A program made the translations under genes and the position numbers. Source: Cladophialophora immunda (Eukaryota; Ascomycota; Eurotiomycetes; Chaetothyriales; Herpotrichiellaceae). Taken from it: a stretch of 64,000 nt of DNA. This document shows positions 10,160-21,317 of this stretch, piece by piece (the first letter of the stretch is position 1; each line of letters begins with the position of its first letter). The DNA lies in assembly GCF_000835495.1 (NCBI RefSeq), contig NW_015622544.1:3748855-3812854 (forward strand), in the 5' to 3' direction. The notes below the pieces were generated by a model. That model did not search any database. It worked only from the letters and a program-made list of their open reading frames with translations, and was not told the origin of the DNA.

Positions 10160-13153
10160 TCAAAGGCCCGTCTCAGTCCCCCTTGCCCTGCCTCCTTCCT
10201 GAGCCTGAGCCTTCTGAAACTGTCTGATAAGCCCCAGTGGTCCCATGGGTTGCATGATCGCCCGCGCATCGCGTTCATTTTCTTCATCTTCACTACCTGT
10301 CCCAGAGGATGAATCAATTTCATATTTCCAGGACCCTAGTTCGCCCTCGTGAGCCGTGAGACCTGCGGGCGCAGAAGAGAGGCGATCTTGGACCCCCCCT
10401 GCAGTCGGTTGAGATGGTCCTGTTCTCTGAGCCTGAAGCTCAGTGGAATCTTCTTCCTCCGCGACATCGTCGGGAATTTCATGCCCGCGCTCAACCGTAG
10501 CAGCCCGCCGGGGCTTCGAAAAAAGCGAGCCACGTGGTCGAAGAGCCTGTGGCGACGAAGCGAACCCGCTCACAGAGGGTTGATGATGTGGGTCGAGCAA
10601 CAGCGACTGAAGCGGAGAGCCAAATGGTTGAGACTGCCCATGGCCCTGACCCGTTGGGGGATGCTGGGCGCCAAATCTGGGAGTACCCAAGGCTCCACGA
10701 TGCGGCGATGTTATCGAACCGAGGCCTCCTGCACTGTGTCGATGGGCGTGCATACCACCGCTGAACGTATTACCGTGGTCTGATGCTGGGAACGATGGTG
10801 AAGGCAATCCCGGGACAGGGGGTGGCATGTTGAAGTTAAAGCGCCGTCTGGAGGTGTGATAAGGAAAATGGATATCGGTTTTCGGATTGCGCGCGTAGTC
10901 GTTCATGAAGCCCCAGTAACTGTGTTCGAGCTTGTTGTCCTTGGACGCGAAATAGTCGTCCCGCAAATTGGCATTGGCATTGGTGTTACCCACATCTGTG
11001 ACTGCACCACCTGTACCGGCTTCTGCCGGCGGTGATCTTTCCTTGGGAGCAGGCCGCATCGCCTGGTTCATGAAGCGAAACTCGGCGAACGTACAGACGT
11101 ATCCTATACCATCGACGTGCACCGTGAATTCTCGAAAGAAGTCAATGATTCGCTCGCTACATTTGGGTAAACTGAGCCATAGCACAAAGGGCGTGAAGAA
11201 AATACTGAGCACCTCCTCCAGGAAGATGACGAGTTTCATCTGGTACAACTGGGAAAATTCTTCTTTGACCTCCACGGTGTGAAGACGGCCCGCCCAGTGC
11301 TGCGGCTCGTAATGTGTAAACTGTATCACCTCTCCGATCGAAAAGGCCGTGTCGTAGACCATATTGTCATCCGGCAGCAGGCCACGCGCAACAGCCCATA
11401 TCGACCCGAAAATGCCAATATAGAATATTGTAGTTCGGCCCGGCGTCACCTCGAAATTTAAAAAGTTGTCTTGATCCAAGATGGTTGCGAGGCCCAGGAC
11501 CGATACCACGGCTCCAGATATCAGGCTGACGAATCTGGCAATCTGGACGGTTTTATCTTTGGGGAATTGATTGATATATCTGTCGGCAAAAGGATACGAC
11601 ATGTTTATCCGCCGCCGGAATAGGTGGTGCAGCTCGTTGAATTCTCGGAACTTCCACTGTGCAAACGGCGTATACTCTCTCATGCCAATCTGAGCAGGGT
11701 TCTTCTGGTAGTCATTGAAATTCTGGAAGAAGTGTTTCAGGACGAAGAACGTGGCAAGGAACGGGGCAAAGGCAAGGCTGGTAAATCCCGCCAGGATGAA
11801 ACGTGAACGGAGGGCATTCGCTAGGTCTTTCCGGTGTGTATCCTTCAGGAACAGAGGTCGAACTTGTCCTTTGCGGTTGAAAACAAAGTCCATAATGCAC
11901 AGCTCAATGTTCCATTCTAGTGTCCGAGTAAAGAGCTTGCGGTTGCCGAAGAAGGGGATGGGTAGAGTCAGGTCCAATATATCCTTGTTGATCATGGCAA
12001 TCATGTAGTTCTGCCTTCGCATCAGTCTGTTGGCAATGTCGTGCGCATCCATCCGTTGCTTGTTCTGCGATTTGATATAGCCACTGGTCTTTTTGGACGT
12101 TGAAGAAATAATGGGGTTCGAGTCACGCAGAGCCATCAGGCGACTGACAACTTCCTGCCATGATATTGACTGGATTTCCGGCTCAGGGATGTCGAGGAGG
12201 TAAAAATAGAAATCATGCATGTTTTTCAGACGAGGGATGTCGAAGAGGTACAGGACACCTTTCCAGAGCCATATGAAAGTGGTGAGCCAGAGCAAAGCGT
12301 TCGGAACAAATCCCATCCGTTTGGTACATTGCGGTACGAGGATCTCGGACATCTTCGTGCTCCCTCTGATCTCTCGGTAGTCGATACACTGAGTGAGGAA
12401 AATGGAGAAGCCGACCACGAAGGCAACAGTAAGGAGATTGAAGAATCGCATGAGGATCGTAGACCAGAAACCGTGGTTCAAGTAATAGGTGTAGACCTCC
12501 AGCAGGAAGTTATCCAGATCTGTCACATTGACCCATCGAAACATGGCTTTCTCCTTAGGATCTGCTGTGGCCAGGTTGCCTCCAACAATACGTCCAGCTG
12601 GCCTAGATTGTGCCGTTCTCTGGCCGCTGCTTGGACTGGACTTGGGTCGGTATCTTGCATGGAAATCTTGAGCAGCCGTCGAAGGACTGGCATCGCGACC
12701 TTGCAAAAGGCCCTCCGGCATCAGGCTTGGGGGAGGAGGTAGCGACATGGAGCCATGATCAAGACCCATTGCGTTGTGATCGATCAGCAACGACGCTGGG
12801 ACATCGTCGTCCGCCTCTTCCACATCCAAGAGTTTGTGAGTTCTCGGGGTTCGTCTTGTCTTGTTCTGGGCTCTGCGCGTATCTTTCCGCTGCACTTGAG
12901 ACTCGGCGGAGGCCGCAGCAGTAGCAGCAGCACGGCCATCATGACGGGGGCTTCTCCGATGTGACCGAAGATTGGACCGGTGTAATTCTTGATTGTTGAA
13001 CCCATCTCTTCCGTTTGCTCCATCTAGGGCCAACCCCGCGGTCTCCTCAACATCGAAATTGTCCGAATCCTCATCTTCCTGCCGGATGGCGTCATAGATG
13101 GAGGCAGAAGGGTTGTTGGAGGCCGTAAATCGAGACATGAAGTTGGAAGCCAT
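10160..13153 (-). CDS. ATG9: Autophagy-related protein 9, lipid scramblase of autophagy vesicles
   Basis: Multispanning membrane protein that delivers membrane to the phagophore assembly site and is known as a lipid scramblase. The frame is a single uninterrupted 997-codon exon, the usual size for filamentous fungi. It has an acidic and Ser/Arg-rich cytosolic N-terminus (about 1-205), then the conserved APG9 core (about 205-700). The core begins with a TDLDNFLLEVYTYYLNHGFW segment and has hydrophobic segments near 235-255, 285-305, 460-485, 545-565 and 650-670. A long disordered Pro/Gly/His/Ser-rich tail follows, ending in an acidic EDEENERDAR stretch. The start at 13153 is the first in-frame ATG and gives the expected MASN-type N-terminus. 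Next upstream on the same strand is the DUF6594 gene, 0.6 kb away. Identification is very secure. Confidence 0.96.
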   Translation of the reverse strand: MASNFMSRFTASNNPSASIYDAIRQEDEDSDNFDVEETAGLALDGANGRDGFNNQELHRSNLRSHRRSPRHDGRAAATAAASAESQVQRKDTRRAQNKTRRTPRTHKLLDVEEADDDVPASLLIDHNAMGLDHGSMSLPPPPSLMPEGLLQGRDASPSTAAQDFHARYRPKSSPSSGQRTAQSRPAGRIVGGNLATADPKEKAMFRWVNVTDLDNFLLEVYTYYLNHGFWSTILMRFFNLLTVAFVVGFSIFLTQCIDYREIRGSTKMSEILVPQCTKRMGFVPNALLWLTTFIWLWKGVLYLFDIPRLKNMHDFYFYLLDIPEPEIQSISWQEVVSRLMALRDSNPIISSTSKKTSGYIKSQNKQRMDAHDIANRLMRRQNYMIAMINKDILDLTLPIPFFGNRKLFTRTLEWNIELCIMDFVFNRKGQVRPLFLKDTHRKDLANALRSRFILAGFTSLAFAPFLATFFVLKHFFQNFNDYQKNPAQIGMREYTPFAQWKFREFNELHHLFRRRINMSYPFADRYINQFPKDKTVQIARFVSLISGAVVSVLGLATILDQDNFLNFEVTPGRTTIFYIGIFGSIWAVARGLLPDDNMVYDTAFSIGEVIQFTHYEPQHWAGRLHTVEVKEEFSQLYQMKLVIFLEEVLSIFFTPFVLWLSLPKCSERIIDFFREFTVHVDGIGYVCTFAEFRFMNQAMRPAPKERSPPAEAGTGGAVTDVGNTNANANLRDDYFASKDNKLEHSYWGFMNDYARNPKTDIHFPYHTSRRRFNFNMPPPVPGLPSPSFPASDHGNTFSGGMHAHRHSAGGLGSITSPHRGALGTPRFGAQHPPTGQGHGQSQPFGSPLQSLLLDPHHQPSVSGFASSPQALRPRGSLFSKPRRAATVERGHEIPDDVAEEEDSTELQAQRTGPSQPTAGGVQDRLSSAPAGLTAHEGELGSWKYEIDSSSGTGSEDEENERDARAIMQPMGPLGLIRQFQKAQAQEGGRARGTETGL

Positions 13154-13788
13154 CCTGGACTACCATCGACGACAGGTTGGGCGTTGGAGGAGGGCGTGCA
13201 GTAAGGCGAGAGATGAAAATCTATGACGAGGAGAGTGGGTAAAGATCAAGACATGGTCATCTCGGCGTGTTGATGCCTGCAACTGGCCGTGCAAACGCTC
13301 TCGCGCAGGCACATGACAGACTAACTCAACAGGCAGATGAGGGAGGGTGGGGGTGTCGGATCGCTGTGCAGATGATCACTGCAGCATAAGAGCAAGAATG
13401 CAGGTCATTCGTGATGCACACAGTAAGGAAGGACACCAGAGGATGCAAGAGAGCGCAGAGGAAAGCAGGCAAAGGATGGAGGGATGCTGCGGTCAGTCGA
13501 GTCGGGGATCGATGCGGCTCTAGATCGCCTGTGTGTAAACATGCGGCCCCTTCCCCGGAAGTCAAGGCAGCCTCCAGCATTAGTTTGGCAAGGCTGCGCC
13601 CCGCACTCCGACGAGGCTGTCCTCTGTCCAGTTCATTCGACTCTATTTGCTGGATCGAACCACGCGCGATGGTTCTTCTATTCTAGGCTACATTGCCTCA
13701 ATTATATAGTGAGGTACAGTGGCTTGTGCCATCTATCCTTCTCCTCAAATCAAGGAGCGTCGCCGCTCAACTACATAATGCTTTCTTT
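13154..13788. other. Intergenic region: ATG9 promoter and DUF6594 3' flank
   Basis: About 0.6 kb between two minus-strand genes. It should hold the ATG9 promoter and the end of the DUF6594 transcript. No distinct regulatory word, repeat or RNA gene was recognised. Confidence 0.5.
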
Positions 13789-15295
13789 CTAAAAGAAGAG
13801 GGCTGCCAGAAACGAAACACCGAAACATGCAATCACCCATTGTTGATGTTGTTCGACCTTTGATCTGTCAAGCTTCTCTAAGCTGCTGTACCCAGCCGCC
13901 AGCACAATGGTAAGCAAGATCAGTCGGTTCAAAACTCCGGTGACGAATTTGAAGCACAATAACGGCAGAAGTGTCATCGTAAGAATGCAAATAGGGACGT
14001 ATTCTAATGCGGGGCCGGTGGAATGTGTTGACGCGGGTGAAGTCGTCTCCTTCAACGATATCAAATCCTCATTGTCGTCCAAGAACCTGGATTCCGGGAG
14101 CGAGAGGGGGCTGTGTTCCTGTAACCATGTCCGGAACTCTGCAATCTCTGTCGTTGTTGGGGACGAGGACAGCATGCGGACTCTTTGGGAGGCTGAAAGC
14201 ACTTGATCTGGCACCAAGTCAGCGTGTCGCAAATCACCCCACGAGATTCCACGACGTACAGTATTGTTCAAGCTTCATCGACAACCGTCCCAAGATATGC
14301 AACCGATGCGCCGGGAGATCGGACTGACCCCATTGCCAGCTCAATCGTCTGGAGGCCGGCGACATGCTGCCGTCCACATGGAGTCGGTTATGGCCATCGA
14401 CCGAATCCAGAGCGGCTAGTTGTTCTTCCATCTCGGTAATTTCGTCTTGTAGCTGTAGTAGCAGCCGAAAATAGATCTTTTTAAAACTCCGGAAAACTGG
14501 TGGAAGGTCCCCGGACGCCAGTCTATCAGCAACGAGATCATATCCGGACAACGTATTTCGTGGTAAGGAAAACTCTTTGTCGCATTCGTCGAGAGTTTGT
14601 GGCATGCGTGCACGAACATGCACAGGGCTCGGCGTCTCATCAATCAGGGTCGGGACGGGAGGCCTGTGAGTGGCCACAGGCACCTCTGGATATTTCCATC
14701 GTAGTCGTTGCGAGTGATTGGGCTCGATAACTCGTGGTTTCTGGTTCTCGTCGTGTTCCTGGACATCCTCTAGCAAAGGAGGCAAGTGGGTGTCGACGAA
14801 AGGGTCATTGTTGGAATGGACAGTGCTATCACCCATTGATATCCCCGAGTCTGAATGCATACTGGGGACGATGCTTTCACTATCGGAGTCGTCCGACACG
14901 GGAGTATTCTTCTCCTCAACTGGAGGCTCCTCTTGGGCATCCGGATCGGTAGCGCTCTGCTCGTCGTCCTTGACAAGGAAGGCGAAGACGTCTACTGATT
15001 CTTTGGACATGTTTTTCTCCTTGGTGGCATTCACCAGATCGGGCTTCACCTCCGAGGCCTTTCGCTCTCGCTCATCGCTGGGCCTTTTTGGGCGGGAGGA
15101 TCTACTTCGCTTACTCGGACTTGAGGTGGACTTGGAGTGGGATTCTTGCGTGACGGTGGACGAGCTCTCGGCCGACCCATGGGATCCGGTGGTGATGGCA
15201 GTAAGGAGGGACAGTTTGGAAGAACGAGCACCCTTGTGGCCGGCGTAGGTCTGGCTGCGACGCCGACGACCTTGATCGCGCACCGAGCCGGACAT
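13789..15295 (-). CDS. DUF6594 membrane protein
   Basis: Filamentous-fungal DUF6594 family protein of unknown function. Exons are 15295-14260 and 14207-13789, with a 52-bp intron at 14259-14208 (donor GTACGT, branch CTGAC, acceptor CCAG), giving 484 aa. The N-terminal third is charged and Ser-rich. The domain starts near 240 with GYDLVADRLASGDLPP, followed by LLQLQDEITEMEEQLAALD, the conserved coiled-coil signature of the family. The C-terminus has three hydrophobic segments (starting YVPICILTM, LNRLILLTIVLA and VIACFGVSFLAALFF). This is the family pattern of a cytosolic helical domain plus C-terminal membrane anchors. Without the intron the protein appears broken into two frames; with it the helix reads through. 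Role and location beyond membrane attachment are unknown. Confidence 0.88.
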
Positions 15296-16769
15296 GCAGG
15301 ATTGAGGAAATAGCTTGGCTCAAGGGGGCCGTTCATGGGAGATCCGAATACCATGAAGGTGGTGGCGATAGTGAGGCTTGATTGCATCCAGCAGTGACAA
15401 AGAGCGGAGAAACTGTAGTGAAGAGCTCCATCATTTGGCAACGAGGGGAAGGCTGCATGAACGAAAGGCAATGTCATGGACGCAAGATGGAGAGTGGTGG
15501 TGGTGGTGGCGGCGGCTATCATCAGTGTATCATGGTCATCCCTCGATGCAAGCAGGACGAACCAGGAGTGAGGTGACAGGTTCGAGGGGAGGGGTACAAA
15601 CATGTAACACCACCACTCCGACCAAGTGAAAAGGGTGTTTGTCTGCGCGCTAGGATGACGTCCTCCCCCTGAGTGACACGAGGAAGACTCCGAGGAGGAG
15701 AGGGGGGCGGCGAGGTCGGGCGGAAAGGAGCTCGTTCATCCCTCAAGGGGGGGAAAATGTGGGAGGACAAGGGAGCCTGCCAAAGGAGTTCCTCTGGGTT
15801 TTATCTGGGCGAATCTGCATCGGAGATCAAGATATTCGTGCCCAACGCCTGGCGTGAGCGGGTAGATGCCAGCGAACAGCACGCCGCGAGCTCCATTGCC
15901 ACCGCCGCCCATCAGCAATAGGATCCAGGGGAAACCACGCATCGGGGAAATGAGGCCTGCACGACGGTCTCCTCAGGGACTGCAACCACTGTTGGCTAGT
16001 GGACGAGTGGGATGTCGGATGAGGCAGAAGATTCCAGTGAGATGACTGATTGATCCAATCGACCGACGTCTCATGATAGCGGGTAACGCAATTGGCCGCC
16101 TGCGGTGCAAGGCGAATGCGTGGGATTTTTTTTTGTTTTCAATGGCCCTTTTGGGGGGGGGCCGACACAGCGCAGGCTCTCTCTTGTGCCTTTCTTCAGG
16201 CGAACGAGGATCTAGACCTAAATCTGTCAGCAGGCTTTTCGAATGGGGAGGGAAACGATCAAAGGAAGAGGGCAGGAGCCCAGTATCGATGACCAGCAGT
16301 CAAATAGCAAGCCAGAGAAAAGAAGTCAAGTGGCTTGGTGCATATGAAGCGGAAATTCTGGCGACGCTGATTGAGCCAGCGAAGCCGCTTAGGCAAGGCA
16401 CATGCAGCCCGCCGCCACCCTAATGCCTGGTACCGACTGATTCTGTGGTCATGGTAGAGGCCAGGCGGTGAAAAAATCAAAAATCCAGCACTGGAATGTG
16501 AGAGACAGAGTAGTGCGGGGGGCAATATAAAAGGAGACTTGCCCAAGCTTGAATGGTGAAGAACAAGACGAGAAGAAGATGAGGGCAGCTGGTTGTTTGG
16601 GCCTGTCTATGTGCTGCATGTCTCGGCATCACCTCGTCGGCCCAGCACTCCATTTCTACTGACCAAATGACACGCTTCTAACAGACTACCACCTACATAT
16701 CAAGCACATGCTCGCTAGACAGAGCTAGAGACAATCCACCAATGCATCTTTCAGCAGGCGAGAGACCAA
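15296..16769. other. Intergenic region, 1.5 kb
   Basis: Promoter of the DUF6594 gene plus the 3' flank of the P450 gene. It contains GGTGGTGG-type microsatellite DNA near 15497-15515, short T and G homopolymers near 16128-16155, and a TATAAAAGG word at about 16526 on the plus strand. That word precedes only a 27-codon ORF. No gene supported. Confidence 0.5.
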
Positions 16770-18806
16770 TCACGAAGCCCAGAATCTCCAGCCAGGAGTC
16801 GCCCGGGCTCCCTCGCACAAATCAGGATGCTTCGTCTTCCACTGCTCGTCCGCATCATCAGGGAACCTCTCCTTGCCTCGGGGCACAAATCGTAGAGGGA
16901 CGTGTCCAGCCCTCATCTGCAGAGAGATGATGACGCCGAGACCCGTGAGCATCAAGTGCCTCGCTCGCTGGGCAGCCTTTTGCCAGACCTCCACGCGAGC
17001 ATCCTCGTCCATGGCGATGACCTCCTCGTCTGTCGCCCACTGATCAACTGCCAACTCGACTGAGTAATTCTGCAGGATGACTGCCAGGGTGGCCAGTACT
17101 TCGACTTGAGCAAAGCGTCTTCCCAGGCAAGCGCGATACCCGTCACTGAACGGTAGGTATGCCCCTTTGGGTGGCCGGTAGAATCGCTCCGAGGTGTCAG
17201 CTGCCTCGTTGATACCCAAGCCATCTGCAGTGACAGTCTCGTTCGGCATTTCCTTCTTGCCATTGGCTGTCACCTGTTGGACTTCGCTACCTTCGTCTAA
17301 GAGCCACCGCTCTGGATGGAATTCCTCAAGGTCGTTGTCGAGATTCGCCATGGGATGCACTGCTTTTCCGCCCGGCAGCGATGGTTTGCTTGTGGGCCAA
17401 TACTTGGGATTTCGATGGACATTGCTCGTCGCAAGACTGATGTAGACCCCACTGGGGACCGTGCAGGGCTTTCCGTCAATGGTGATCGGTTGATCAGGGA
17501 CACCCCAGGTCGACTTTGGTATTCCTATGACAGGCGGGACCAGCCGCAGCTCTTCTGCCAACACCGCACCAACCATGCCTCCAAAAAGAGCAGGTAAGTC
17601 GCGATCATAGTCCCAATCAGAGGGGGGCTTCCCTTGAAATATCCGATCCAGATCCTTTTGCGTAGCCCTTTGGCTCTTCGGATTGAGTGCGAGATAGAGC
17701 AGGGAAAAGTGGATGGAGTTGGCGGCGGTCTCATGTCCCGCAAGGATCAAAACAAACATGTTCCCAAGCACCTCGGAATCCGTGAGAGGAACGTCTTTGC
17801 TCTTTTCCGTTGTGAGTTGACCTTTAACCAGCTGGGCCAGCAGATCCATTTGGTCCTTGCTGTTCTCATTTCCTCCCTGCAGCGTCTTCTTTTTGGATGC
17901 CACGGCTTCCCTCATATAGTTTCCCCATTCATAATAGGCTTCATTGGCCTTCTGAAACCTCGTGAAGGGCATGCGTTTCACTATCCACCTGGGCACGAGA
18001 AATTGCACCAGAATATTGTCCAATAGGCAGTGGATGGCGTAGGTGTAACTCATCGAATGGCCAAGATCTCGATCACCCTGATCATTCTGAATCTTGGACT
18101 TATCGACATAGTTCACATCGACGTCGGCCTTGGCATCAGAGGAGGGCCATTCCAGTTTCCTTCCAAAGCCTGCCCTGCTAATGACATACAGACTCAGGCG
18201 CATGGTATCATCCATGACCCTGTCTACCGTGATGTCGCCTTTTCCTTCCGGGCCAGCCCACGAAGCCAACATGTCTGAAGCTTGGTCGATGCTCTCCGCC
18301 CACACAAGGTGGTTGTTCTTCTCCGTGAATGGCGGGCTGGTGGCTTTGCGGTGCTGACGCCAGACCGCGCCCTCGGTTGACACAACATTTTTGCCGTAAA
18401 TGTCGAGGGAGCGGTAAATGGCCGTGGGCTTGGGGAAATCATTCCTCCTCGTGGTGATCTGGCTGATGACGGCAGGGTCGGCAGTGTGCATCATTATGCC
18501 TCCAGGTCCAGCCACAAGAAAGGTGTCGGCGCCGACCTGCTGGAAGACCTCGATACTGCGGCGGTAATAGAAGTCCGGGATACAGAAGTCCACCCATCGC
18601 GTCCAGCTACGGGGCAGTTTGGCGAGAAAGGGCAGCCATAGCGGATGGCTCATAAGCCACCACGTGCTGAGGTAGTATACTGGAACAACAACATACGGAA
18701 TCCCGGAGTGTTTTGCCTTGGTCACGTTGCGGCGGAAGCAGATCAAAGTGTTGACCACACTGTACAGGAGGTAAGCAGCCACCCCGAGGCCGACAATGGA
18801 CCACAT
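16770..18806 (-). CDS. Cytochrome P450 monooxygenase
   Basis: Heme-thiolate monooxygenase, expected in the endoplasmic reticulum with a P450 reductase. Single exon, 678 aa. The N-terminal membrane anchor (about 3-22) is followed by a basic stop-transfer. The I-helix motif AGHET is near 354, the K-helix ExxR (EELR) near 416, the FHPERW segment near 510, and the heme-binding FSDGYRACLG near 552-561 with the cysteine ligand intact. The length exceeds the usual 500-550 aa. Much of the excess is an insert rich in polar residues between the PERW segment and the heme loop, plus an insert before it (LPGGKAVHPM region). The frame is open throughout, so the inserts appear genuine rather than unspliced introns. 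Substrate and CYP family are not assignable. No biosynthetic cluster surrounds it, which argues for a stand-alone enzyme. Confidence 0.93.
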   Translation of the reverse strand: MWSIVGLGVAAYLLYSVVNTLICFRRNVTKAKHSGIPYVVVPVYYLSTWWLMSHPLWLPFLAKLPRSWTRWVDFCIPDFYYRRSIEVFQQVGADTFLVAGPGGIMMHTADPAVISQITTRRNDFPKPTAIYRSLDIYGKNVVSTEGAVWRQHRKATSPPFTEKNNHLVWAESIDQASDMLASWAGPEGKGDITVDRVMDDTMRLSLYVISRAGFGRKLEWPSSDAKADVDVNYVDKSKIQNDQGDRDLGHSMSYTYAIHCLLDNILVQFLVPRWIVKRMPFTRFQKANEAYYEWGNYMREAVASKKKTLQGGNENSKDQMDLLAQLVKGQLTTEKSKDVPLTDSEVLGNMFVLILAGHETAANSIHFSLLYLALNPKSQRATQKDLDRIFQGKPPSDWDYDRDLPALFGGMVGAVLAEELRLVPPVIGIPKSTWGVPDQPITIDGKPCTVPSGVYISLATSNVHRNPKYWPTSKPSLPGGKAVHPMANLDNDLEEFHPERWLLDEGSEVQQVTANGKKEMPNETVTADGLGINEAADTSERFYRPPKGAYLPFSDGYRACLGRRFAQVEVLATLAVILQNYSVELAVDQWATDEEVIAMDEDARVEVWQKAAQRARHLMLTGLGVIISLQMRAGHVPLRFVPRGKERFPDDADEQWKTKHPDLCEGARATPGWRFWAS

Positions 18807-20334
18807 CTTGACGGAAGGGGTGTCTGATGGAAGAGGATTGAACAGATGTTGCAGATATCGCAGATATTTTCCCGGGCCGGCAGAGAAAATATAACCCCAA
18901 GTCCTGAAAAAGAACAGAGAGGGCGGTGATGGGAGTAACGAATGCGAGGCGGGGCTTGTCTGAGAAGCGTCAAAGAGGAAAGGTTAACGAGGTTTCGAAA
19001 GTGGTGGCGAAGGGTCGACGCAGGGATGATCAGAGGCGCGCGAGTCGAGGTGACATGTTGTGGATGTGACCGTGTAGATGAAGCCGCCTACTTGTAAGCA
19101 GGCAGTCCCTGGGGAGTCTTGATAGAGCGAGCGAGTGTTTCGTTGAAGCGAAGGATCCTTCAAACAGACGAGATTTCCACCAAGCATCTCGGATCGGGCA
19201 GTCCGTCCTGCGTCCATGAATCATCAGCCCCAAGTTGTCAGTCAGGAGGGAGCGGGAGGACTTGGACCGAGAATGATTGGGGGCTGGTCGTTCGCTTGCC
19301 CACCATCAAGTGTTCCAAAGTAAGTGAACAGCTGGTGAAGAAGAGGCACAATTGTCAGTGACAGGTTCATGGTTGTTCTGCCACTCAGCGCATATCACGA
19401 TGGTCACGGTCAGCACTTGGGCGACACAAGATCGAAGCGAGCCTCGGTTAGGCGGTTAGGGGGGCTAGTAAGGCCTAAGGCCCTAGTTCCGGGCTCGCAG
19501 CAGGTGGGTGGCAGGGTTCCGGGCGTCGCGTATAGGCCTTCTGGGCACTTCCCTCCAATGACTGGGGCTGCCATCCCTCCGGTGTTGCATCTCCTTCTTC
19601 GCTGCGGCGCCGCCGAGCAGGATCGTCTCGGCGGGCTTTCCCCATCAAGCACATTTGGCCCTAACAAGTATCAACTGCGTCAATCAGGCTTGATGATGGT
19701 GACGATGGGGTACAGAGCGAGCTGGTGTCAAAAATAAGTGGTACAGTCTGACGCGAAGAGGGTTCAATGGCAGCTTTGTACTCTGCCTTATTCGCTAAAA
19801 GGCGAGAGCGGTAATAGTCAGTATCAGGGTATTTACGGATACAGTGGTATCCCTATCCTTGTTGATAACGTTAGCTATATCTCATCTATGGCTGTGGCTA
19901 TATTTTAAGATGGCTTCTGCTCTGTGTTAGACTGTGCCACCTATTTCTGACAGAAGCCCGAGAGACAAGGCTGATCCTCCCGGGTTATCCTGCATCGATG
20001 GGGAAAGATGCTCCAAGTTTCAGATGCCGGACTCAGGCACGCTCAACCATCAAATGCAATATGGGACATCAAGTCATGAAATCCTGGATTTGCTACCGGA
20101 AACAGAACTGCTCGCCGTCACCTCATTTCTAGAGCCATCAGAGCTGCTTTGACAAACCGGGCTGACTGCCCAACACGACAACATCAGAAAACATCAGCCA
20201 TGCGACCAATAAAGCAGACCTCGAAACGCAGGACAAAACCAAAAGGCACATCGCATCTGCCCCACTCCGTGTTATTTCCTGATGCCCAACTTTTCCCTCT
20301 CCTTCCTCTGCTCCTCGCTCCATCTCTCCACTTT
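18807..20334. other. Intergenic region, 1.5 kb
   Basis: Lies between the P450 start and the eisosome gene 3' end, both on the minus strand. It should contain the P450 promoter and the eisosome 3' untranslated region. Only short overlapping frames were seen. No repeat, RNA gene or recognisable control site. Confidence 0.5.
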
Positions 20335-21317
20335 CTAAGCGGTTGCTTGCTCCAGATGCGTTCCTTGGGCCTCTGCCGCCGGCTTCTCCGTTGGCACAGG
20401 ATCTGCTACTGGATCAGGGGCCTCCGAAGTGGCTCGAGTGCTGCGGTCATCCATGGGCATCAGATTTGTTCCCAAGCCTCCAGCATTGGAGTGGATCGGT
20501 TCAAGATGAGGCTCCCATCTTTGCAGATCTTGCTCTGCATCCGCGAGGACCTGTCTCGCCTCGCCGGCTTGTGCGAATGGATGGCGCACATCTCCCGGCA
20601 CCACGGGGGTGTCATCTAACAAGTTCAACAGGCGTCGCCCGTACTTGGCCAGGATGATCTGTTTCTCGGCTCGCTCGATCGTGGCTGCGAAATGCAAATC
20701 GTATGCTTCCTTCACTTTCTGGCGGGTCTGTATCGGAAACATTAGCAAAGACCACGAATCGCCAGGGCAGTCTTCATGATCTGGGGTATTCTTACGATAT
20801 TGGTCAGTTGAGCCTCAGCGACCAGGTTCTGAGCTTCTGCTCGCACGAGTTCTTGCTCCAGCGTGACCAACTTGGGGCTGGATGGTTCCTTGTACTTGAG
20901 CTTTTGGATTTCGTCGCTGATTTTGACCTTCTGGTCCCTACTGGGCTGCACACTGGCTTCGATGTTTCTGATCTGCTTCAGAATAGATCGATAGTCCTCG
21001 AGATTCTGGGCAAACAGATCCTCTTGCTCTCCAATCTCGGAAAGAATGACACCAATCTTGTCCGAAATGTCCGAGACGGCATCATCGTTTGTAGCTTCGC
21101 CCCAGTCGGACAGCTGGGAGGCAATGGACAGGCGTTCGCGGCCGGCGGTCTCGTAGGCTTCAATGCAATGGTTCTCGGTCTTGATCAGCTTGAAGAGTTT
21201 CTTGGAGAGCTCGGCCTGATGCATGCCGCGGAGGGTCGAGATGGAAAAGGTATGCTTAGACGCCTCTTTGGCATGGTCGTCCTTCTTGCGGGACCGGATG
21301 GATAAAGCTCGATTCAT
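20335..21317 (-). CDS. Eisosome core component, Pil1/Lsp1 family (BAR domain)
   Basis: Pil1/Lsp1 proteins are BAR-domain proteins that self-assemble under the plasma membrane into eisosomes (membrane furrows). Exons are 21317-20796 and 20727-20335, with a 68-bp intron at 20795-20728 (donor GTAAGA, branch GCTAATG, acceptor ACAG), giving 304 aa. After splicing, EAQLTNI joins TRQKVKEAYD, matching family order. Family signatures include ELSKKLFKLIKTE, the long helical core and LLDDTPVVPGD. The N-terminus is divergent (MNRALSIRSRKKDD) and the short acidic Ala/Glu-rich tail is unremarkable. This suggests a secondary paralog (PilB-like) rather than the main Pil1. The family is certain; the paralog identity is inferred. 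Confidence 0.93.

Noticed and set aside
14718..15248. 176-codon plus-strand ORF
   Set aside because: Antisense to the Ser-rich N-terminus of the DUF6594 gene.
16770..21317. P450 plus neighbours as a biosynthetic gene cluster
   Set aside because: No polyketide synthase, peptide synthetase, terpene cyclase or tailoring partners nearby; the neighbours are housekeeping or structural genes.
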